This document shows, in pieces, positions 1 to 8,518 of a DNA stretch of 64,000 nucleotides. The position numbers were made by a program, and so were the translations under genes. Each line of letters starts with the position of its first letter. Within the stretch, counting starts at the first letter, position 1. This DNA comes from CBDCIS01 sp965217565 (GTDB lineage: Bacteria > Chloroflexota > Dehalococcoidia > Lucifugimonadales > CATOSD01): contig CBDCIS010000001.1 of assembly GCA_965217565.1 (NCBI GenBank), positions 62,001-126,000 on the forward strand. Reading direction: 5' to 3'. The notes beneath the pieces are model-generated. The model did no database searches. It saw only the letters and a program-made list of their open reading frames with translations, and had not been told where the DNA came from.

Positions 1-1296
1 TGGCTGTATGGATTCATGACAGGCGTTCGGTCGTGCCGCAAGCTGGAGGCGGCCTGCGGAGACCAGATATCGTACCTGTGGCTGACCGGATGGCAGCGTC
101 CAGACCACAACACCTTGTGGAGGTTCTACAAGAGCCACCGCCAGTCGATGCGCAAGTTGCTGAAGCGCACAGTGCAAACGGCGGTCAGGATGGACCTTGT
201 GGAGTTGGCGTTGCAGGCTGTGGATGGTACGAAGGTGGGAGCGAATGCGAGCGGAGACAGGACGCTCGATGCGGAAGGACTGCAGCGTCTGTTGAGACGT
301 CTGGAGGATGCGGTGAGGGATCTGGAAGCTCAGAGCGAGGCGGGAGAGGACGCTGCGCCCGTCCATCTGCCTCAGGAGTTGGCCGAGAAGACGGCGCTGA
401 GAGAGCAGGTGCGCCGAGCTATGGAGGAGCTTTCGGAGCGTGGAGACATCAATCACATCAACCTCACCGATACGGACGCACGTCTGATGAGGACTCGCCA
501 GGGGATAACGCCCTGCTACAACGCACAGGCGATGGTCTCGCCGACGCAGACCGAGGCAGGGAAGAGAGGCATGTTGATCACTGCGGTGGAGGTTACCGAT
601 GACCCCGACGACCATTCTCAACTGGCCCCAATGCTTCAGAAGGCAGAGGAGACGACGGGTGTCAGGTCTGAGATGACGTTGGCAGACGCAGGTTATCACT
701 CAGGGAGCAATCTGGAGGAGTGCGCGCTCAGAGACCAGCAGGTTGTGATGCCCGAGGCACAGCGTCGGGCGCTGGGCCACCCGTATCACAAGGACCGATT
801 CACCTATGACGAGGAGACCGACAGCTACATCTGTCCAAAAGGACAGTGGCTGCGCTTCACCCGTATGAAGCGCAGACGTGGGATAGCGGTGAGGCTCTAC
901 CGGGCCTCCGGCGCTGTCTGCCGAGCGTGTCCGGTCTTTGGGGTGTGTACGAGGGATGGCCGAAATGGGCGAGCGCTTGAGATAGGGCCGCACGACACAG
1001 CGCTGCGTCGTCATCGGCGCTGGATGCGCACCGACGAAGCCAGACAGTCCTACGATCGCAGGAAGGGTCTGGTCGAGCCGGTCTTTGGGATCATCAAAGA
1101 GCAGCAGGCGGCGCGTAGAGTCCTGCTGCGTGGCATAGACAACGTGGCCGCTGAGTGGGGCCTGTTGGCCACGGCTTTCAATCTGCGCACCCTGTGGCGC
1201 GGGTGGCGCGACTGGGCAACCCGCATATGGCGCCGCAATCTCAGCCCATCGTTTGCGCACAGGTCCATCATCGGCGCATCCGGCGCTCTGCCCTGA
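1..1296 (+). CDS. IS1182-family transposase, 5' end cut by window edge
   Basis: DDE transposase that moves its own insertion sequence. The reading frame is open from base 1 (WLYGFM...), so the true start lies upstream of the window; the first ATG inside is at 16. Family signatures are the early block RPDHNTLWRFYK, the catalytic aspartates in AVDGTKVGA and LADAGYHSG, a Cys-rich C-terminal patch (CRACPVFGVC), and the catalytic glutamate in GLVEPVFGIIKE, followed by the terminal FNLRTLWRGW helix. The missing N-terminus is probably under 100 residues. No terminal inverted repeat could be paired because the left end is outside the window. Nothing in the visible part is broken. Confidence 0.85.
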   Translation, partial: WLYGFMTGVRSCRKLEAACGDQISYLWLTGWQRPDHNTLWRFYKSHRQSMRKLLKRTVQTAVRMDLVELALQAVDGTKVGANASGDRTLDAEGLQRLLRRLEDAVRDLEAQSEAGEDAAPVHLPQELAEKTALREQVRRAMEELSERGDINHINLTDTDARLMRTRQGITPCYNAQAMVSPTQTEAGKRGMLITAVEVTDDPDDHSQLAPMLQKAEETTGVRSEMTLADAGYHSGSNLEECALRDQQVVMPEAQRRALGHPYHKDRFTYDEETDSYICPKGQWLRFTRMKRRRGIAVRLYRASGAVCRACPVFGVCTRDGRNGRALEIGPHDTALRRHRRWMRTDEARQSYDRRKGLVEPVFGIIKEQQAARRVLLRGIDNVAAEWGLLATAFNLRTLWRGWRDWATRIWRRNLSPSFAHRSIIGASGALP

Positions 1297-1413
1297 GACA
1301 CCCGGACCGATCATTGCACAAATGCGATCGGAGTCGGCGCTTCACTCTTATCACCACAACCCTCTTGTGAGACATGCTCCTTGTGGACGCCCAAGCCATG
1401 GGATGACCGACCA

Positions 1414-1440
1414 GGGCAACCACAAGGGATTGCCCCTACG
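1414..1440 (+). repeat. Interspersed repeat family A
   Basis: A 27-bp unit beginning GGGCAACCACAAGG and ending TTGCCCCTACG. Related copies lie at 8455-8483 (reverse), 27053-27080 (forward, beside a degenerate inverted copy at 27009-27033) and 40179-40205 (reverse, diverged). All copies are intergenic. A degenerate opposite arm (CCTTGTGGACGCCC) lies about 20 bp to the left, as in the 27-kb copy. Confidence 0.8.
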
Positions 1441-1511
1441 AGGAAGGGGCGGGGTTTGCAGTATGCCTACAAACTGATGCAGATTTGCCGGAGCGAATAA
1501 CGGCTGTGCGA

Positions 1512-1542
1512 ACGATAGCTTTCTGCTAATATATACTATCGT
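1512..1542 (+). promoter_or_regulatory. Putative hisC promoter with inverted repeat
   Basis: A TATACT -10-like hexamer at 1532-1537 lies between the arms of a perfect 7-bp inverted repeat, ACGATAG (1512-1518) and CTATCGT (1536-1542). No good -35 hexamer is visible. The arrangement could be an operator over the promoter of the histidine genes, but this is inference from one site. Confidence 0.35.
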
Positions 1543-1649
1543 CGCCTCGCCCAAATTGCGGGACAGGGGAATGTCAATGCAATGCCAAACGACAAACGCA
1601 TGAGACTCACCCGGGACTCATCGCGGACATCCTGACTAGAGGTGAAACC

Positions 1650-2738
1650 ATGAAGGTGGACGTAACCAAGCTCATCCGGCCCCACCTGGCCGGCGACGTC
1701 CAGAGCTACGACCCGATCGACCCGCCGGAGGTGCTTGCGCAGCAGTACGGCATCGCGCCCGACAAGGTCATCAAGCTCAACGGCAACGAGAACCCCTACG
1801 GCAACTCGCCCAAAGCGGCGGAAGCCGTCGCCAACGCGCCCCTCCAGTTCTACCCGGACCCGCTCCAACGCAGGATGCGCGACGCGCTCGCCGACTACAC
1901 CGGCATGGGCCCCGAGCACATCATAGCGGGCGCGGGCAGCGACGAGCTCATCGCGCTCCTCTTCCAGCTATTCGTGTCGCCCGGCGACAAGATTCTGGAC
2001 TTCGATCCCACCTTCGGCATGTACAGCTTCTGCGCCAGGGTCGCGGGCGCGCGTGTCGAGATGGTTCCCAGAGACGAGCTATTCGAGATAGACCTGGAGG
2101 CGGCGCGCGGCGCGACCGACGCCGATACCAAGGTCATATTCGTGACCACGCCCAACAACCCGACGGGCAATCTCGCCTCCAACGAGCAGGTGGGCGAACT
2201 TCTGGACACCGGCCGCGTCGTCGTCGTCGATGAGGCCTACTACGAGTTCTGCGGCAGCACCGCCGCCGGCATGATCCCGGAACACGACAACCTGGTCGTG
2301 CTCAGAACCATGAGTAAGTGGGCGGGGCTTGCCGGCCTCAGAATCGGCTACGGCCTGATGAGTCCCACGCTGGTACAGCGCATCATCGACATCAAGCCGC
2401 CCTACAACGTCAACGTGGCGGCTGAGGCCGCGCTGCTGGCGTCCCTGGAGGACGCGCCCGCGCTGCTGAATAACGTCAAGCTCATCGTGGACGAACGCGA
2501 GAGGATGTTCTCGCTGCTCCAAGACGTCCCCGGCGTGACCTGCTGGCCCTCCTCCGGCAACTACATCCTCTGCGGGTTCGCGCCAGGCAAGGCGCCCGAA
2601 ATCTACGAGGGCCTGGCGCGGCGCGGCATCTTCGTGCGCTTCTTCAACACCGACCGCCTCCGCGACTGCTTCCGAACGGCCATCGGCACCCCGGCGCAGA
2701 CCGACGCCCTCGTTCAAGCGCTGCGAGAACTCGTCTAA
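1650..2738 (+). CDS. hisC: Histidinol-phosphate aminotransferase
   Basis: PLP-dependent class II aminotransferase converting imidazole-acetol phosphate and glutamate to histidinol phosphate in histidine synthesis, in the cytosol. At 362 aa it has the normal family length. Visible signatures are the early substrate block KLNGNENPYG, the phosphate-anchoring AGAGSDELI, the NNPTGN loop, the PLP-ring aspartate in VVVDEAYYEF, and the Schiff-base lysine in TMSKWAGLAGLRIGY. ATG at 1650 follows AGAGGTG at good spacing. hisB starts 24 bp downstream, so the two genes are probably one transcript; the other his genes are not in this window. Confidence 0.95.
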   Translation: MKVDVTKLIRPHLAGDVQSYDPIDPPEVLAQQYGIAPDKVIKLNGNENPYGNSPKAAEAVANAPLQFYPDPLQRRMRDALADYTGMGPEHIIAGAGSDELIALLFQLFVSPGDKILDFDPTFGMYSFCARVAGARVEMVPRDELFEIDLEAARGATDADTKVIFVTTPNNPTGNLASNEQVGELLDTGRVVVVDEAYYEFCGSTAAGMIPEHDNLVVLRTMSKWAGLAGLRIGYGLMSPTLVQRIIDIKPPYNVNVAAEAALLASLEDAPALLNNVKLIVDERERMFSLLQDVPGVTCWPSSGNYILCGFAPGKAPEIYEGLARRGIFVRFFNTDRLRDCFRTAIGTPAQTDALVQALRELV

Positions 2739-2762
2739 CCCAGCCACTACCGGAGGCCTCCG

Positions 2763-3359
2763 TTGACCTCACGAACCAGCAAGCTAACCCGCGAGACCAA
2801 CGAGACGCAAATCTCGGTGGAACTGGACATAGACGGGCAGGGGAGTTACGAGCTCGACACCGGCAACGCTATGCTCGACCATCTGCTTGCCCAGCTCTCC
2901 CGCCACGGCCTCCTGGACATGCACGTCTCGGCAAAAGGCGACGTGGAAGTCGGATGGCATCACCTGGTGGAAGATCTGGGTATCCTGCTCGGCAGAGCCT
3001 TCCGCGAGGCCGTGGGTGATGCCCGCGGCATCGCCAGGATGGCCCACGCCTACGTTCCCCTCGACGAGGCTCTCGCCCTGGTGGTGGTCGATTTCGGAGG
3101 ACGCGGCTACTCCGTGATAGACGCGGAGCTGGACGATAGCGACCTCGGCGGCATCCCGGCCGACCTCATCCGCCACTTCCTGGAGTCACTGGCGCGGGAG
3201 GGCAGCTTCAACCTGCACGTCCGTGTCCTCACAGGCCAGAACAACCACCACAAGGCCGAGGCCATCTTCAAAGCCCTGGCCAGAGCCGCCAGGGCCGCCC
3301 TGACCCTCGACCCCCGAATGTCGGGCCAGGTCCCCAGCACCAAGGGCACGATAGGATAG
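2763..3359 (+). CDS. hisB: Imidazoleglycerol-phosphate dehydratase
   Basis: Mn-dependent dehydratase of histidine synthesis, monofunctional (198 aa, no phosphatase domain). The two metal-binding histidine motifs are visible as GWHHLVED (family consensus DHHTxED, so the residue before the two His is Trp rather than Asp) and NNHHKAEAIFKALARA. The LDHLLAQLSRHG block near residue 40 is typical. The start is TTG at 2763 preceded by GGAGG; no better ATG precedes the conserved N-terminus. It lies directly after hisC and is probably co-transcribed. Confidence 0.93.
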   Translation: MTSRTSKLTRETNETQISVELDIDGQGSYELDTGNAMLDHLLAQLSRHGLLDMHVSAKGDVEVGWHHLVEDLGILLGRAFREAVGDARGIARMAHAYVPLDEALALVVVDFGGRGYSVIDAELDDSDLGGIPADLIRHFLESLAREGSFNLHVRVLTGQNNHHKAEAIFKALARAARAALTLDPRMSGQVPSTKGTIG

Positions 3360-3392
3360 CGCGTCCCTCCGAGCCATCCCGCCCGCGTCGCC

Positions 3393-3446
3393 GTCATTCC
3401 CGCGAAAGCGGGAATCCATCGAAGCGACTCACCGTTCGGCAACCCA
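3393..3446 (+). repeat. REP-like repeat family B
   Basis: Begins with the palindromic core TTCCCGCGAAAGCGGGAA and continues into a second block resembling GGCTCGCCGCTCGGCAATCCA (here diverged). The same two-block unit occurs at 21741-21790 and 59468-59521; the core alone is at 27825-27850 and a reverse piece of the second block at about 3775-3795. It sits between the convergent 3' ends of hisB and purS. Confidence 0.8.
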
Positions 3447-3459
3447 CGCCAACACGCCA

Positions 3460-3711
3460 CTACCCAGCCCCCACCACCTCGAACTCATAATCCTCGATAA
3501 CCGGGTTCGCCAGCAGTCTCTCGCACATCTCCGTTACCCTTTGCGCCGCAGCCGCCTCATCGGCCTCATCCAGCCGTATCTCCATGTACTTGCCCGCGCG
3601 CACCGACTGAACGCTGTCGAACCCAAGCTGGCGCAGCCCGCCCTGTATCGTCTGCCCCTGCGGATCGCTGACAGTGGCCTTCAATCTCACGAAAACCTTA
3701 GCCAAATACAT
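3460..3711 (-). CDS. purS: Phosphoribosylformylglycinamidine synthase subunit PurS
   Basis: Small subunit (83 aa) that bridges PurQ and PurL in the fourth step of purine synthesis. The sequence has the PurS pattern: a basic beta strand AKVFVRLKATVSDPQG, then GGLRQLGF with the conserved drive toward VRAGKYMEIRLD, and a C-terminal LLANPVIEDYEFEV. Length is normal. It is transcribed toward hisB. purQ and purL are not in the window, so this subunit is separated from its partners and from the pur run at 5.7-9.8 kb. Confidence 0.92.
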   Translation of the reverse strand: MYLAKVFVRLKATVSDPQGQTIQGGLRQLGFDSVQSVRAGKYMEIRLDEADEAAAAQRVTEMCERLLANPVIEDYEFEVVGAG

Positions 3712-3798
3712 CTCTCACCGCCAAGTAACTATTTCAAAGCAATCTTGGAGCATGAAATTTGCCCATTGCCCCCCTCTGGATTGCCGAGCGGCGACGAT

Positions 3799-3872
3799 CA
3801 CCCATCCCCTAACCCCCACCCTTGACGGCAGGGGGACTTTTGCCCACCTCCCCCTGACGGCGGGGGAATCTT
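3799..3872 (+). repeat. Interspersed repeat family C
   Basis: Begins CACCCATCCCCTAACCCC and contains two short inverted segments around TTGACGGCAGGGGG and CTGACGGCGGGGGA. A related copy with TCAAGGGCGGGGGA and TCAAGGGAGGGGGA is at 40219-40291. Both are intergenic. Confidence 0.75.
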
Positions 3873-4310
3873 GTGGCTCCGCCGCTCTACGCTTCATTTC
3901 AATGATGTTGACCTACTATCTACTTTCATTGTAACGACGGTTTGATGTCGAAGCCGAAAGTCGTAACCTCGAAAAGGCCCTGGCTGCCCTGGGGCTGGGT
4001 TCGCTTTTGAAACTGCGACATTCTGTGACATTTTGGAACATTTCGTAGCTGGGGCCCCCAGAAGATTTGTCCCATTTGTCACCTTCTGGATTCTCTGGGC
4101 TAGGGGTTCCTTTTGAATGTTTGGCGTTGGCAAGGAGGTGTATCCAGTGGCTAGTGGCCTGCGCGCGCCGGATTGCCACCGGAGTTAGCAAAGCGATGTT
4201 AGCACGGACGTTCGGTCGTGTCAAGAGGACGCATGACATCAAAAGGCTGTTCACAAGGCCTTTGCAACGTCGGTGTTGTCGTTATTTCACGAGCATTCTT
4301 GCTGGGGGTT

Positions 4311-4338
4311 CCCGCCCCGTATCGGAGTACGGGGCGGG
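4311..4338. terminator. Perfect 11-bp hairpin, possible terminator
   Basis: CCCGCCCCGTA (4311-4321) pairs perfectly with TACGGGGCGGG (4328-4338) around a 6-nt loop. No T-run follows on either strand, so a classical intrinsic terminator is not assured. It lies downstream of the DUF3105 genes on the minus strand. Confidence 0.4.
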
Positions 4339-4491
4339 CCTTTCGCGGAACCACCATGGCCTTGTGAAGGCCACATACTTGGATGAAAATGGTCTATTTT
4401 CAGAGGAATGACGGCGCACTAAAATGCGCCCTGCCGCAAAAACAGTACTCCGCCCCGCCAGCTACTGAAAACTGACCACTGACAACCCGCG

Positions 4492-4998
4492 CTACGGCAC
4501 AAAATACTCCGGCGCGTTCGGCGAACTCTCGTGCGTCTCGATGAACCTCACTATCCTATCCTCATCGAACTCGTCGAACGCATCCAGGAAGTGCCAGGCA
4601 GTGAGGGCTATCCTCGACTCCATGCCTGGGTAGGGGGATAAAACGATCTTTCCTCTCCCCTGAACCGCGCCGGCGATGCGGTCAACGAGCTCACCGCATC
4701 CCTCCGGGCAATCGTAGTGCACGCCTATCCCTCCATGCTCCAGGTTGTGCACCAGCACCTCATCGGGAAGAGCGTCGCTGTAGAACCCCCACGGCGCCGG
4801 AGCGAGCGTGCCCGAATAGTGCCAGCCGGACGTGGCGGGCTTGGAGTTGTAGGGTGGATGGGTATCGCCCGGCTCTATGTGGACACCGCCCTGGTCGGCA
4901 AACCTCCGGCCCGGGGGCTCCTCCGGCGAATTCGAGCACCCGGCGGACAAGGCCAGCAGCAGAACACCCAGGCAGCCTATGGCGAACCTAATAGGCAT
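4492..4998 (-). CDS. DUF3105 lipoprotein
   Basis: Function unknown; DUF3105 is a small bacterial extracellular or periplasmic domain. The start is taken at ATG 4998, giving a lipoprotein signal MPIRFAIGCLGVLLLALSAGC with lipobox Cys near residue 21. The domain follows with its conserved blocks HPPYNSKPATSGWHY, HNLEHGGIGVHYDCPEGC and SPYPGMESRIALTAW. The start overlaps the end of the upstream DUF3105 gene by 11 nt, which suggests translational coupling. Upstream in-frame Met codons would lie inside that gene and hide the signal peptide. Confidence 0.85.
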   Translation of the reverse strand: MPIRFAIGCLGVLLLALSAGCSNSPEEPPGRRFADQGGVHIEPGDTHPPYNSKPATSGWHYSGTLAPAPWGFYSDALPDEVLVHNLEHGGIGVHYDCPEGCGELVDRIAGAVQGRGKIVLSPYPGMESRIALTAWHFLDAFDEFDEDRIVRFIETHESSPNAPEYFVP

Positions 4999-5638
4999 TA
5001 GGCTCGGGCGAGTTGGGCGAGCTCTCGTGAGACTCGATGAATGCGGCAATGCGGTCATTGTCGAACTCCTCGAAGGCATCCATGAAAGTCCACGCCGTGA
5101 GAGCTATCCGCGTGGGCATGTCCGGATACGGCGACATCATCACCTTCAGATCCTCGGCGCGGGACCTATCCACAATCTCGGCAAGCTGCGCCACGAGGTC
5201 ATCGCAGCCGTCGGGACAATCGAAGTGAATGCCGATGCCGCCGTGCTCCAGGTTGTGCAGTATGAACTCATCGGCAACGAACTCGTCGTGCACACCCCAC
5301 ACCACCGGCGCCAGCGGCTGCTCGTAGTGCCATCCCGACGTCGCAGGCGTCGAGTTGTAGGGCGGGTGCTCCTGGTCCGGCGTCACGTGTTCCCGGCCCT
5401 GGGAGGCTATCTTCTCGCCGGGGCCATCCGGCGCGCCTCCGCCGAAGAGTCCGCCAGCGTCGATCCCCGTGAGACTTGGCAGGAACAGCGACACGATAAA
5501 CGCGGCGGCCACCAGGCCCACCGCTGAAAAAGCTCCAATGCGAACAAACCGCCGCCGCGTATGTCTCCGCGCACGCCGGGCGGCGCGAACCTGCGTCGGC
5601 GTAGGCCTGTTGCCGGAACGTTTAAAGCGAGTCGCCAT
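4988..5638 (-). CDS. DUF3105 membrane-anchored protein
   Basis: 216-aa paralogue of the gene just downstream. It begins with a basic cytoplasmic stretch (residues 1-32, many Arg), then one membrane segment (about 34-53, GAFSAVGLVAAAFIVSLFL), then the DUF3105 domain with HPPYNSTPATSGWHY, HNLEHGGIGIHFDCPDGC and SPYPDMPTRIALTAW. Thus one paralogue is predicted to be membrane-anchored and the other a lipoprotein, with the same domain outside the membrane. The conserved His, Cys and Asp residues suggest metal or substrate binding, but the role is not known. Confidence 0.85.
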   Translation of the reverse strand: MATRFKRSGNRPTPTQVRAARRARRHTRRRFVRIGAFSAVGLVAAAFIVSLFLPSLTGIDAGGLFGGGAPDGPGEKIASQGREHVTPDQEHPPYNSTPATSGWHYEQPLAPVVWGVHDEFVADEFILHNLEHGGIGIHFDCPDGCDDLVAQLAEIVDRSRAEDLKVMMSPYPDMPTRIALTAWTFMDAFEEFDNDRIAAFIESHESSPNSPEPNAY

Positions 5639-5731
5639 CCAGTCCTCTCAGAAAATCACCTGGCCGGGCCCAACCCGCAGGCCAGGAAGAGGCTCGCCAA
5701 CCACCGAAAACCAAAAACTGGCTCTATTCTG

Positions 5732-6607
5732 CTAGTCCAGGCTGGTTCCTGTCAACTTGCTGTACGCCTCGAAATAGCGCAGCCGCGTTCGTTCGACCAC
5801 GTCGCCTGGCAATTCGGGGGCGGGCGGCTCGTGGTCCCAGCCCTGTTCATCGAGCCAGTCCCTGACGTACTGCTTGTCGAAATTGGGCTGCGATTTGCCC
5901 GGAGCGTAGCCGTCCATGTCCCAGAATCGGCTGGAGTCCGGCGTCAGGAGCTCGTCGATGAGCGCCAGTCGGCCCTCTATCATACCGAACTCCATCTTGG
6001 TGTCGGCGATTATTATCCCCTGTTCCAGGGCGAAGTCGCGCGCCTGGCTGTACACCGCCACCGTGGTCTCCGCGAGCTGCGCCGTCAACTCCTTGCCAAC
6101 CATGTCCTCCATCTGCGCGCGCGAGATGTTTTCGTCGTGACCCACCTCTGCCTTCGTGGTTGGCGTGAACAGCGGCTCCGGGAACTTGTCGCCCTCCCGC
6201 AGGCCGGCGGGCATCGGCTGGCCGGAGACCGTCCCCTCCCGGCGGTACTCCGCCCACGCGGAGCCGGTGATGTAGCCGCGCACCACGCATTCCACGTCGA
6301 TGCGCTCTGCCCTGCGCACGACCATGGCGCGGCGGGCCACCTCAGCCGGGATGGACAGCCCATGCCGCTCCGTCGCAAGCTCCACGAGGTGGTTCGGCAG
6401 CAAGCGCGACGTCTGCGCGAACCAGAAGGCCGACATCCGGTTGAGCACTACGCCCTTCTCCGGAATCGCCGCCGGCAGCACCACGTCGAACGCCGAGATG
6501 CGGTCTGTCGCAACCATCAGCAGCAGACCGTCGCCGAGGTCGTAGGTGTCCCGCACCTTACCCCTGTAAAGCAGGTCGGGTAGGTTGGTCTCTCGAATTG
6601 TCGTCAT
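5732..6607 (-). CDS. purC: SAICAR synthetase
   Basis: Phosphoribosylaminoimidazole-succinocarboxamide synthase; joins CAIR and aspartate with ATP in purine synthesis. 291 aa, the length of the longer PurC type. Signatures: the N-terminal LLYRGKVRDTYDLGDGLL, ATDRISAFDVVLP, VVRGYITGSAWAEY, and the ATP-site block DTKMEFGM. It is the last gene of the minus-strand pur run, 12 bp after purB, so probably co-transcribed with purB, purE and purD. Confidence 0.95.
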   Translation of the reverse strand: MTTIRETNLPDLLYRGKVRDTYDLGDGLLLMVATDRISAFDVVLPAAIPEKGVVLNRMSAFWFAQTSRLLPNHLVELATERHGLSIPAEVARRAMVVRRAERIDVECVVRGYITGSAWAEYRREGTVSGQPMPAGLREGDKFPEPLFTPTTKAEVGHDENISRAQMEDMVGKELTAQLAETTVAVYSQARDFALEQGIIIADTKMEFGMIEGRLALIDELLTPDSSRFWDMDGYAPGKSQPNFDKQYVRDWLDEQGWDHEPPAPELPGDVVERTRLRYFEAYSKLTGTSLD

Positions 6608-6619
6608 AGTTACACACGC

Positions 6620-7912
6620 CTAATCCAGCCCGACGCGGTGGAATATCTCATCCACGTGGCGGACATAGTATCCATAGTCGAATATGCTCTCCAACTCCCC
6701 TGGAGTAAGCAGCGCGGCCACCTCGGGATCGCCCTTGAGCAGCTCCCTGAAGTCCCTGTCCTCTTCCCACGTCTTCATCGAGTTGCCCTGAACGATCTTG
6801 TAGGCTTCCTCTCTGCTCAGACCCTTCTCCACCAGCGCGAGCAGCACCCTCTGCGAGAAAACCAGCCCCCTCGTCAGCTCCATGTTGCCAGCCATCCGGC
6901 CCGGATACACCCGCATACCCCGGGTAACACCGGCGAACAGGTCCAGGATGTAGTCCAGCGCCATGCACGAGTCGGGGAATATGACGCGCTCCGCCGACGA
7001 GTGGCTGATGTCTCGCTCGCCCCAAAGCGCGACGTTCTCCAACGCCGTGATCGCGTGGCCTCGAATCAGCCTCGCCAGGCCGCACACGCGCTCCGTCAGC
7101 TCCGGGTTACGCTTGTGAGGCATGGACGATGAGCCCGTCTGGCCCTCGTTGAACGGCTCTTCCACCTCGCGGATCTCGGTGCGCTGCAGTCCACGTATCT
7201 CGGTCGCGAACTTCTCCAGCGAGGCGGCAACCAGCGCCAGCGTCGTAACGAACTGAGCGTGGCGGTCCCGCTGGATGATCTGGTTAGACACGGGCGCGGA
7301 CGCGATTCCCAGCCTCTTGCACACCCGGGCCTCGATCGACGGCGGCGCGGTCGCGTGCGTGCCCACAGGCCCGGAGATCTTGCCCACCGCGATGCTCTCT
7401 CTCGCCTGCGCCAGCCTCCGACGATTGCGCCGCATCTCGTCCCACCACAACGCCAGCTTCAGCCCGAACGTCACCGGCTCCGCGTGTACGCCATGCGTCC
7501 GGCCCATCATCAGCGTGTGCTTGTGCTCCAATGCCCTCGCCCTGAGCGCGTCCAGCAGTTTCTGCGTCTCATCGTCCAGAAGGTCCCCCGCGTCCATCAG
7601 TTGCAGGTTGGTTGCCGTGTCCCACACGTCGCTCGAGGTCAGGCCCAGGTGCAGCCAGCGACCCTCCGATCCCAGCCTCTCCGTAATCGAGCCCAGGAAC
7701 GCGGTGACGTCGTGTCGTGTGCGCTCCAGAATCCGGTTGAGCCGTTCCATGTCGTGAGTGGCGTGGCGCAGCTTCTCCATGTCCTCGACGGGAATGACGC
7801 CCTCCGCCGTCCACGCCTCGCACACCGCCAGCTCCACCAGCAGCCACTTGTCGTACTTGTTTTCCTCAGACCAGACCGCCTTCATCTTGGGCCTGGCATA
7901 CCGTTCGATCAT
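6620..7912 (-). CDS. purB: Adenylosuccinate lyase
   Basis: Fumarase/aspartase superfamily enzyme acting twice in purine synthesis (SAICAR to AICAR, adenylosuccinate to AMP). 430 aa, normal length. The family signature is GSSSMPHKRNPE near residue 265; other conserved blocks are TSSDVWDTA, GRTHGVHAEP and SAERVIFPDS. ATG at 7912. purE lies 41 bp upstream and purC 12 bp downstream on the same strand. Confidence 0.96.
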   Translation of the reverse strand: MIERYARPKMKAVWSEENKYDKWLLVELAVCEAWTAEGVIPVEDMEKLRHATHDMERLNRILERTRHDVTAFLGSITERLGSEGRWLHLGLTSSDVWDTATNLQLMDAGDLLDDETQKLLDALRARALEHKHTLMMGRTHGVHAEPVTFGLKLALWWDEMRRNRRRLAQARESIAVGKISGPVGTHATAPPSIEARVCKRLGIASAPVSNQIIQRDRHAQFVTTLALVAASLEKFATEIRGLQRTEIREVEEPFNEGQTGSSSMPHKRNPELTERVCGLARLIRGHAITALENVALWGERDISHSSAERVIFPDSCMALDYILDLFAGVTRGMRVYPGRMAGNMELTRGLVFSQRVLLALVEKGLSREEAYKIVQGNSMKTWEEDRDFRELLKGDPEVAALLTPGELESIFDYGYYVRHVDEIFHRVGLD

Positions 7913-7953
7913 AAGCCCTCCAAAACCCCTTCATCCAACCCCTGGCCAACTGG

Positions 7954-8418
7954 CTAGCCCCTCAGCCCCTCTCGGTAGTCGTCGTATGCCTTGCGAATGC
8001 TCTCGTGCTTCACTCCCAATACCTGCGCCGCGAGAAACGCCGCGTTCCGCGCGCCCCACGAGCCTACCGCCACACACGCCACCGGAACGCCCGGCGGCAT
8101 CTGCGCGATTGCGTACAGCGCGTCAATCCCCTTCAGCTCACTCGACGCCAGCGGCACTCCTATGATGGGAAGCGTCGTCCACGACGCCAGCGCGCCAGGC
8201 AGCCCGGCCGAGCCTCCCGCGCCCGCGATAAGCACCTCTATCCCGCGCCCGCGCGCCGCCTTCGCATACTCCATCACCTTCTCAGGCGTGCGGTGAGCCG
8301 ACATCACCACCGTCTCATGCTCGATGCCAAGCCGCGTCAGCGTCTCCGACGTCTCGCGCATCAGCGGCTCATCCGAACTGCTGCCCATAACCACGCCTAC
8401 CAGCGGCATAGTCCGCAC
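7954..8418 (-). CDS. purE: N5-carboxyaminoimidazole ribonucleotide mutase
   Basis: Class I PurE of 154 aa that converts N5-CAIR to CAIR. The N-terminal VGVVMGSSSDEPLM, MSAHRTPEKVMEYA, the glycine-rich AGAGGSAGLPGALASWT and PIIGVP are all in place. No purK is adjacent. Between purE and purD there is a 100-bp gap containing a repeat A copy, which may interrupt or attenuate the pur transcript. Confidence 0.95.
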   Translation of the reverse strand: MRTMPLVGVVMGSSSDEPLMRETSETLTRLGIEHETVVMSAHRTPEKVMEYAKAARGRGIEVLIAGAGGSAGLPGALASWTTLPIIGVPLASSELKGIDALYAIAQMPPGVPVACVAVGSWGARNAAFLAAQVLGVKHESIRKAYDDYREGLRG

Positions 8419-8454
8419 CTCTCAACAAACTTTCAAACACCTCGCGCCGCCCCC

Positions 8455-8483
8455 CGCAGGGGCAATCCCTCGTGGTTGCTCGG
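8455..8483 (-). repeat. Interspersed repeat family A, reverse copy
   Basis: Reverse-oriented copy of the unit at 1414-1440; it reads CGCAGGGGCAATCCCTCG on the plus strand. It lies between purD and purE. Confidence 0.75.
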
Positions 8484-8518
8484 CCCAGGTATGGTTACCT
8501 TGCCCAGGCTCACACGTC

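Larger units (their letters stand above)
1297..1649. other. Intergenic region between the IS and hisC
   Basis: No gene seen. It holds one copy of the GGGCAACC...GGATTGCCCC interspersed repeat and a promoter-like segment for hisC, listed separately, then a roughly 110-nt leader before hisC. Part of the left side may be the unidentified right end of the insertion sequence. Confidence 0.6.
3712..4491. other. 780-bp non-coding region
   Basis: No convincing gene. It contains AGTAACTATTTCAAAG at about 3724-3739, closely resembling the inverted-repeat arm at 27804-27820, a reverse fragment of repeat B near 3775, repeat C at 3799-3872, and a strong hairpin at 4311-4338. Open frames here lack a recognisable domain and codon pattern. 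Confidence 0.6.

Noticed and set aside
3393..3446. Repeat B as intrinsic terminator or CRISPR repeat
   Set aside because: No T-run follows the stems, and copies are single and far apart without spacers; no CRISPR array occurs in the window.
4067..4411. 114-codon open frame in the purS-DUF3105 gap
   Set aside because: No domain, no SD, mixed composition, and it spans a perfect hairpin; most likely chance.
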